From Hellea sp. (GTDB lineage: Bacteria; Pseudomonadota; Alphaproteobacteria; Caulobacterales; Maricaulaceae), in assembly GCA_020629135.1 (NCBI GenBank), contig JAHDDX010000019.1, positions 1 to 39,769 of the forward strand: a stretch of 39,769 bases of DNA, in the 5' to 3' direction. Each line of letters starts with the position of its first letter. Positions within the stretch are counted from its first letter, which is position 1. This document shows, in pieces, positions 35,001-39,769 of the stretch. The notes beneath the pieces are model-generated. The model ran no database searches and had not been told where the DNA came from. It saw only the letters and a program-made list of their open reading frames with translations. The position numbers and the translations under genes were made by a program.

Positions 35001-37048
35001 CGACCAAAACTGTGGCGCTTTTTGAAGGCTTAGTACGGGTAAAAAACGGCAAAGCCAAAATCACGCTTCCCATGCCGGACTTCAATGGCGAGTTGCGTTT
35101 AATGGCCACGGCCTGGTCTGAAACTGCGGTCGGAAGTACGTCAAAGTCGGTCAAATTGAGGGACAAGATTCCGGCCATTGTCGGCCTACCAAGATTCCTG
35201 GCACCCGGAGACCAAGCCTATGCCACGCTGTCTTTGGACAATGTCGAAGGACAAGCTGGGACCTACGTAGCAAGTTTAAGAGCGGAAGACGTTTTGAACG
35301 CAGATGCGTCCTTGTCGTTTGAGTTGGATCAAGGTCAACGCTTGGATGACAAAATCGAAATCACGGCCAAAAATTTAGGCGTTGGTGACATTCAATTGGC
35401 GGTTAGCGGACCCAATTATAGTCGCGAAAACTCCCATCCATTTGAAGTCCGCTCGCCATTTATCCCGATCAATAAGGTAACCCGTGAGATAATCCAACCC
35501 GGACAAAGCCTGATTTTATCATCGGATTTAGTTGACGGTTTCATCCCTAACAGCACGGATATCACCGTGTCATTTTCCAGATTGCCGGGCGTTGATGCGA
35601 CGCCTTACGTCAAATCTTTGGCCCGGTATCCGTATGGATGTACGGAACAAACTGTATCGTCTGCTATGCCGTTACTATATGCGTCCCAACTGGGCGGCAT
35701 ACCGGGGCAAACGGAGCAGGAACGCCGTCGCGGAATAAACAAAGCCATTTCAAGACTGTCCAGCCGCCAAACACTGGACGGCGCCTTTGGGCTTTGGCGC
35801 TCGGGAGATCGTTATGCTTATCCTTGGCTCGGGGTTTATGTGACTGATTTTCTTTACCGCGCAAAAGACGAAGGCTTTGTTGTTCCAGATGATGTTCTAG
35901 AACGGGCGTCAACGGCATTGAAGGATATCAGCCGAAATCCACGCTATCTCAACCGTAAGTACCGGTCTTGGCAGAGTTCAGATCATCGTTGGTCTGAACG
36001 ACAGCGGATAGAAGCGGCAGCTTATGCGCATTTCGTGTTGGCCAAAACCGGGCAGGGCAATCTCGGCCAAATGCGCTATTTCTTTGATAATCATAGCGCG
36101 GCTATCAAATCACCCATGGCCCAGGCGCAAATTACCGCTGGCCTGGCGATGATGGGGGATCAGCGCCGTATTACGCAGGGGCTAGAACAGACCATTGCCA
36201 AACTGGGCTTTGATAATGATCGAGACTACTATCAAACGGGCCTGCGGGATATAAGCGGCGCTATGGCTGCTTTTTCCGTCGCCGAAAATAGCGAAGCGAT
36301 GATTGAATTATCCGATGTTTTTCTGGAACAGTTAGAAGATGCAGAAAATCTGCACACGAATGAGAAAGCCCATGTTATTTTGGCGCTAAAAGCGCTGAAG
36401 TCTTCCTCAGATACTCTCAACTTCAAAGCCGAAAACCCGCAAATATTGACTAGCATGAAAGATTCGGTAGTTTATCTCTACGGCAACAATCTGAAATATA
36501 AGCCGGAATTCAAGTCGCTCGATGACAAGCCGATTTGGGCGTCGATTTCCGTCAGTGGATCACCGGAATCTGCCCCTGAACCTGTGGCAAATGGCTTAAT
36601 TCTAACCAAGTCGTTTTATCGACCTGACGGGTCTACCATTGATGTTTCATCGGTCTCACAGGGGGATCGCATCGTTGTAAAACTGGCATTCAACTCAAAC
36701 ATCAATCGATCCCGAACCATTGTGCTCGCGGATCTCTTGCCTGGGGGGTTTGAAATCGAAACTGTGCTCAAACCCGATGACGGCGACGCGCCTGACGGAT
36801 CTCAAGGCGCGTTTGCGTGGTTAGGCGAAGTGGCGGAGTTTCAGGTCGCTGAAGCTCAAGATGATCGATTTATCGGGTCACTCGAAACCTACCGCAAAGA
36901 TAAATATGTGGCGGCTTACATTGTTCGCGCCGTCACCCCGGGAAGTTTCACCATGCCGGGCGCCGTATTAGAAGACATGTATCGCCCCCAAGACATCGCA
37001 ATAACGAAATCCGGTCAGGTCACGATTTCTCCTGATCCTGCCCTTTAA
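32093..37048 (+). CDS. Bacterial alpha-2-macroglobulin with intact thioester
   Basis: A 1651-residue protein starting at GTG 32093, with GAGG 6 bases upstream. An N-terminal hydrophobic segment (5-27) anchors or exports it. The macroglobulin (MG) domains follow, including the GFSERGVYRPGELAHFTIMMRD stretch and the VWINFAAVDEGILQLTKY stretch typical of this family. The thioester motif CTEQ is intact (Cys1183 to Gln1186, in YPYGCTEQTVSS), followed by the helical thioester domain and a C-terminal receptor-like domain. Bacterial a2M traps proteases in the periplasm and usually pairs with PBP1C. Here its stop shares one base with pbpC (TAATG). The 236-bp gap upstream holds a GGGTT-ACGA-AACCC inverted repeat (32059-32072) and probably divergent promoters. 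Confidence 0.94.
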   Translation: MNRSLIFALLIPLGIVFAGWLGFHLYQSDNDIADRQYSDTQVSVRSVETPEIIGEDLPEAAHNVENDADQGSKANQEAKSLRYINWNLVDEADQPKACFTFNSEFDPDNQVALRDYVEIKPETAFSLTASDTRLCLVGFSYDETYEVRFKKGMRGSDNHILKNDRVAEISFGDKPAYVGFAGEGIILPRVKAQGLAIETVNVREVQIEVARVPDRMMARRDPQSGEATLEGDYGWEYQNAAVNIRDVIWEGQVDIKSQKNQTFTTIFDIQDVIKDLKPGAYIVTVERQHEKDERQIARAWRWIIVTDMALTSYQGDHGLTVSVRSIDSAKLLPGTELLLVAQNNDVLAKTQTDSRGYADFAAPLLNGEGPKSPKMIMAYAKNGDYAVLDLARTPLDLSEYDVAGRRISGETDIYGFSERGVYRPGELAHFTIMMRDLKGIADFSRDVTLTVKKPNGVEMFKTRRSQSELKKNGGVLTWSYDVPGSAPRGVWTLEVTPDGSDKSQRVEFSVEDFVPQKLKLDIKTGDQPIYSGDVRQITLDAQFLYGAPGAALETEAEARIRIDPNPFSGYEAYSFGPDLRNFTEQLIDLGGGITDGNGQLVLAFDSQDDDYNSPYPLRLEVTAGVSEPGGRYIRDSIRIPLRTSQTYLGIDPQFENDRVKRRQPANFEIVALDRSGERIETGAKWTLIEEDWNYHWYRERGRWRYRRDVRDRIIDTGSFNVGVDKTASWSQRLNWGAYRLRVETEDGAQSEHAFSVGWGRSEQSDAPDQLQLGVSAETAQAGDLVNLTVNAPYAGQAELIIANQDIQMVKPLSLKAGTSELSFKFEKSWGRGVYAMMTLYTPRDIADRPIPRRAVGLSYIALDRSNQTLNIEIDSPDILRPGTEQTFVIDVDSPKSNEPVWINFAAVDEGILQLTKYASPDAPEYFYGKTAFNIDIRDDYGRILNANLGSPSAVKTGGDSLGGEGLTVVPTKTVALFEGLVRVKNGKAKITLPMPDFNGELRLMATAWSETAVGSTSKSVKLRDKIPAIVGLPRFLAPGDQAYATLSLDNVEGQAGTYVASLRAEDVLNADASLSFELDQGQRLDDKIEITAKNLGVGDIQLAVSGPNYSRENSHPFEVRSPFIPINKVTREIIQPGQSLILSSDLVDGFIPNSTDITVSFSRLPGVDATPYVKSLARYPYGCTEQTVSSAMPLLYASQLGGIPGQTEQERRRGINKAISRLSSRQTLDGAFGLWRSGDRYAYPWLGVYVTDFLYRAKDEGFVVPDDVLERASTALKDISRNPRYLNRKYRSWQSSDHRWSERQRIEAAAYAHFVLAKTGQGNLGQMRYFFDNHSAAIKSPMAQAQITAGLAMMGDQRRITQGLEQTIAKLGFDNDRDYYQTGLRDISGAMAAFSVAENSEAMIELSDVFLEQLEDAENLHTNEKAHVILALKALKSSSDTLNFKAENPQILTSMKDSVVYLYGNNLKYKPEFKSLDDKPIWASISVSGSPESAPEPVANGLILTKSFYRPDGSTIDVSSVSQGDRIVVKLAFNSNINRSRTIVLADLLPGGFEIETVLKPDDGDAPDGSQGAFAWLGEVAEFQVAEAQDDRFIGSLETYRKDKYVAAYIVRAVTPGSFTMPGAVLEDMYRPQDIAITKSGQVTISPDPAL

Positions 37049-39096
37049 TGCGAGCCCGGACTAAATATCCAAACTGGTTTCGGATTAGCGTTATATGCCT
37101 GGCGGTTGTCTTGATCGGGATAAATCTGGCGTTTCCGCCCCCATTGAAAGGCGCAAAACAGGTTTCGTCTGTTGTGAATGATCACAACAATCAGTGGCTA
37201 ACTGGATTTGCCGTGAATGACGGCACTTGGCGGATCAAGGCAGATTTAAAACAGGTCGATCCACGGTTCGTAGACCGGCTTATTGCGATCGAAGATAGCC
37301 GGTTTTACACGCATTCCGGTATAGATCTTCCGGCTATTGCGCGTGCCTTAAAGTCCTGGAAAAGGAGAGGGCGAATTGTGTCCGGGGCGTCAACGATTAC
37401 GATGCAGTTAGTCCGCCAGATCGAACCCCGCCCGCGTACTTTTAAGTCTAAGTTCCTCGAAATGGGCCGGGCGCTGCAATATGAGTTGCTCTTGTCAAAA
37501 GACGAAATTCTTGAACTTTACCTGACCCATATTTCTTATGGCGGAAACATTGAAGGCATAGTCGCTGCCTCTTGGGCCTATTTTGGGAAGGCTCCAGATC
37601 AACTTACTGACTCCGAAATTGCCTTGTTGATAGCCCTGCCACAAGCACCGGAAGCCCGCCGTCCTGATCGAAATCAGGGCGCGGCGGAAAAAGGACGTAA
37701 TATCATATTGGATAAATTGGCGGCAAACGGATCAATGGATGCACAATTGGTAGTTGAGGCGAAAGAAGTACCCGTATTGAGCAACCGATTTGCCATTCCG
37801 GAACTCGCATGGATCAGTGCGCATAGCCTTAAACAGCCCAATCAATCCGTTCAATCAACGATAGATTATAAACTTCAAGCCGATATCGAAAATCTAACTT
37901 CTGAAGTTGTTGAACCGCTGGATCAACCTGTCAACATTGCGGTTACAATCGTTGAAAATGCGACCATGAATGTTCGGGCTCATATTGGCTCTGCGGACCG
38001 GCAGCGTCCAGGCGGATGGATTGATATGACGGATCGGCACCGTTCTCCTGGTTCCACATTAAAGCCACTGATTTATGGACTAGCCATGGATGAGGGGCTC
38101 GTTGCCGCGGGATCCAAGGTCGAAGATGCGCCGACCCGATTTGGGAATTACCAGCCTGAAAATTTTAATCGACGTTATTACGGAGACGTTCGTGTTCATG
38201 AAGCTCTGCAACATAGCTTGAACGTGCCCGCTATTGCGGTACTTGACCAATTGGGCAGTACACGCCTGGAAAGCACTCTGCAAGGTCTGGACCTTGAGAT
38301 TGCGCAACTGGGATCAAGTGGTAATAGTTCCGGACTGGCTATCGGTTTGGGCGGGGTAGGAATGACGGTCAATGATTTAGCCGTGATATATGCAGCATTG
38401 GCAAATGACGGCATTGCTCAAACCCTAAACTGGTATACGGAGACTGAGCCCCGAAGTCGGCGGATGGTGACATCGGAAACGGCACGAAATCTTACTCGGA
38501 TTTTGAGACAGGCGCCGACGCCTAAGGGGCGAGTTCCAGCCTGGCTTGTCGAAAACGCACCACCTATCGCTTATAAAACCGGCACATCATATGGTTTTAG
38601 AGATGCCTGGGCAGCCGGTTATACCGATGAGTGGACGGTCATCGTGTGGGTTGGACGGCCAGACGGCGCTCCTCGAAAGGGACAGACAGGCCGGATAGCA
38701 GCAGCGCCGCTTTTGTTTGATGTGTTTTCGACCTTGCCGCATCGGGGATCTTCATTTACCTATATCAGAAACAAGGATGCCCCATCCGGGCTGCTGGAAT
38801 TAGGGCAATCGGCGGACAAGGGTCCTCAGATTTTATTCCCACCGGACGAATCCGAAATTCTGGCGGAAAAACTCGGCGCTAAAGCTAGAGGGTTTGCTCT
38901 GAGTGCGAGAGCAGAATCTAACGACGTGACTTTTTATGTAGCTGGACAGCCCATTGCGGTCGAACAAGGCAAACATATATGGCGGCCGGATAGTCCCGGA
39001 TTTTATGATATTACAGCTATTGATGCGGATGGCCGTTCCAGCCAGGTTTCTGTTGAGGTTGTCTCAATTGATCAAATGGCGGATGCGCGATTTTAG
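37048..39096 (+). CDS. pbpC: Penicillin-binding protein 1C
   Basis: A 682-residue bifunctional class A PBP. One N-terminal membrane segment (11-29). The glycosyltransferase domain has catalytic Glu82 in IAIEDSRFYTHSGID and SGASTITMQLVRQ (112-124). The transpeptidase domain has the SxxK box SPGSTLKP (Ser336, Lys339), SLN (390-392) and KTGTS (510-514). The C-terminal part (about 600 on) is the BiPBP_C domain, typical of PBP1C. The enzyme builds and cross-links glycan strands, and its partner a2M is thought to protect it or repair breaches. It overlaps a2M by 1 bp and the convergent uracil-DNA glycosylase-family gene by 33 bp. Confidence 0.94.
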   Translation: MRARTKYPNWFRISVICLAVVLIGINLAFPPPLKGAKQVSSVVNDHNNQWLTGFAVNDGTWRIKADLKQVDPRFVDRLIAIEDSRFYTHSGIDLPAIARALKSWKRRGRIVSGASTITMQLVRQIEPRPRTFKSKFLEMGRALQYELLLSKDEILELYLTHISYGGNIEGIVAASWAYFGKAPDQLTDSEIALLIALPQAPEARRPDRNQGAAEKGRNIILDKLAANGSMDAQLVVEAKEVPVLSNRFAIPELAWISAHSLKQPNQSVQSTIDYKLQADIENLTSEVVEPLDQPVNIAVTIVENATMNVRAHIGSADRQRPGGWIDMTDRHRSPGSTLKPLIYGLAMDEGLVAAGSKVEDAPTRFGNYQPENFNRRYYGDVRVHEALQHSLNVPAIAVLDQLGSTRLESTLQGLDLEIAQLGSSGNSSGLAIGLGGVGMTVNDLAVIYAALANDGIAQTLNWYTETEPRSRRMVTSETARNLTRILRQAPTPKGRVPAWLVENAPPIAYKTGTSYGFRDAWAAGYTDEWTVIVWVGRPDGAPRKGQTGRIAAAPLLFDVFSTLPHRGSSFTYIRNKDAPSGLLELGQSADKGPQILFPPDESEILAEKLGAKARGFALSARAESNDVTFYVAGQPIAVEQGKHIWRPDSPGFYDITAIDADGRSSQVSVEVVSIDQMADARF

Positions 39097-39756
39097 ATCG
39101 GTCAACGTTTCTTCAAACCAGGGGTTTTTCTTGATCCAAACATTGTTGCGCCAAGATGGGTGAGGCAATGGCAGAATGGTGTCGCCGTAATCTTTCCAAT
39201 GTCGAACGGTTTCTGTCAGGTTTTTTTGACGGACACGCCCGAGATATTGTTTCTGCGCATATTGTCCGATCAAAAGGTTTAGCTTAACCCCCGACAGTTC
39301 GGCGGTAAGCCGGTCCTGCCATAGCGCAGCACATTCTTTTCTCGGTGGCAGGTCGCCACCTTTAGCGTCCAGTCCTGGAAAACAAAATCCCATGGGCGTT
39401 ATCGCGAACAAGGCTGTATCGTAAAATTGATCCCGGGTTACGCCCAGCCAGTCCCGAAGCCGATCTCCGCTCGGGTCGTCAAAGGGTATGCCGCTGGCAT
39501 GAACCCGGGTACCGGGCGCCTGTCCGATTATCCTTATTTTAGACGTAGTCTGACATTTGACGACGGGGCGGGCTGAATGTGGAAGCGGTTTATCAGTCGT
39601 TTCGCACACTCGGCAAAGGCGAATTTCTTCTAAAAGCTTTTCCAAATTCTGGGTCACAGGTTGTTTATGGCGATTATCATATTTTTTTGAAATGATTTTT
39701 GTGTGAAGAGAGGCTATCTGTCCGGAAAAATAACGGAATAGCCATGACTGATTCAT
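39064..39756 (-). CDS. Uracil-DNA glycosylase family protein
   Basis: Up to 230 residues. The core fits the UDG superfamily: RIIGQAPGTRVHASGIPFDDPSGDRL (motif A region, with GQAPG), PMGFCFPG, LNLLIGQYAQKQYL and the C-terminal LPLPHPSWRNNVW (motif B, HPS). These enzymes excise uracil or related bases from DNA. Two N-terminal Cys (CRVC, about 48-51) recall iron-sulfur UDGs, but I cannot confirm four ligands. The start is uncertain: ATG 39756 has no clear ribosome site and its first 30 residues look unlike the family; an in-frame GTG at 39655-39657 (V34) would begin nearer the conserved region. It converges with pbpC, overlapping by 33 bp. The gene may extend beyond the edge. Confidence 0.8.
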   Translation of the reverse strand: MNQSWLFRYFSGQIASLHTKIISKKYDNRHKQPVTQNLEKLLEEIRLCRVCETTDKPLPHSARPVVKCQTTSKIRIIGQAPGTRVHASGIPFDDPSGDRLRDWLGVTRDQFYDTALFAITPMGFCFPGLDAKGGDLPPRKECAALWQDRLTAELSGVKLNLLIGQYAQKQYLGRVRQKNLTETVRHWKDYGDTILPLPHPSWRNNVWIKKNPWFEETLTDLKSRIRHLIN

Positions 39757-39769
39757 TTTATAGCCATAT

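Overview
The window looks like a compact, gene-dense chromosomal segment of an alphaproteobacterium. The best guess is a marine member of the Maricaulales/Hyphomonadales group. Pointers are the alphaproteobacterial-type rpoZ, the recG/DUF502 and sdhE-mfd neighbourhoods, a PopA-like degenerate REC-REC-GGDEF protein, an M2-family lipoprotein peptidase, and an alphaproteobacterial-type cysteine synthase. This placement is inference from gene content. I see no rRNA, tRNA, CRISPR array, insertion sequence or integrase, and no gene-free stretch longer than about 260 bases.

Layout. (1) 1-2967: accessory-looking left end. It holds a truncated unknown gene, a pair of direct repeats, a two-gene unit (TPR membrane protein plus a signal-peptidase-fold protein that has lost its catalytic Ser and Lys), and a bestrophin-like membrane protein. 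(2) 2970-8526, minus strand: a sulfur amino acid operon, cysteine synthase - mercaptopyruvate sulfurtransferase - cystathionine beta-lyase - CE15-type esterase, with every junction overlapping. Upstream lies a DUF3089-type hydrolase-fold protein whose nucleophile Ser is Asp. (3) 8564-16606: DNA maintenance block: DUF502 membrane protein, recG, sdhE-mfd, and a PopA-like putative c-di-GMP receptor. (4) 16700-19754: M2 peptidase and ferrochelatase, divergent. (5) 19725-28528, minus strand: a ten-gene unit, trpR-like regulator - hisG - hisD - hisC/hisB fusion - hisH - hisA - hisF - hisIE - thrC - P-loop kinase, with no gap above 2 bp. (6) 28691-29065: rpoZ with a bidirectional terminator. (7) 29112-31856, minus strand: a PapD-like periplasmic chaperone flanked by two paralogous secreted beta-rich proteins and no usher. 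This is the best candidate for an undescribed surface-structure system. (8) 32093-39756: alpha-2-macroglobulin plus penicillin-binding protein 1C, then a convergent uracil-DNA glycosylase-family gene.

Themes. Histidine biosynthesis is complete in one operon except for a histidinol-phosphate phosphatase, which must be encoded elsewhere. It is tied to threonine synthase and an unassigned kinase, and probably controlled by the leading TrpR-family protein; a near-palindrome sits just upstream. Three proteins keep an enzyme fold but have lost key catalytic residues (S26, DUF3089, GGDEF), which suggests binding or regulatory roles. Packing is tight: several convergent pairs overlap by 4-44 bp, and five same-strand junctions are 1-bp TAATG stop/start overlaps.
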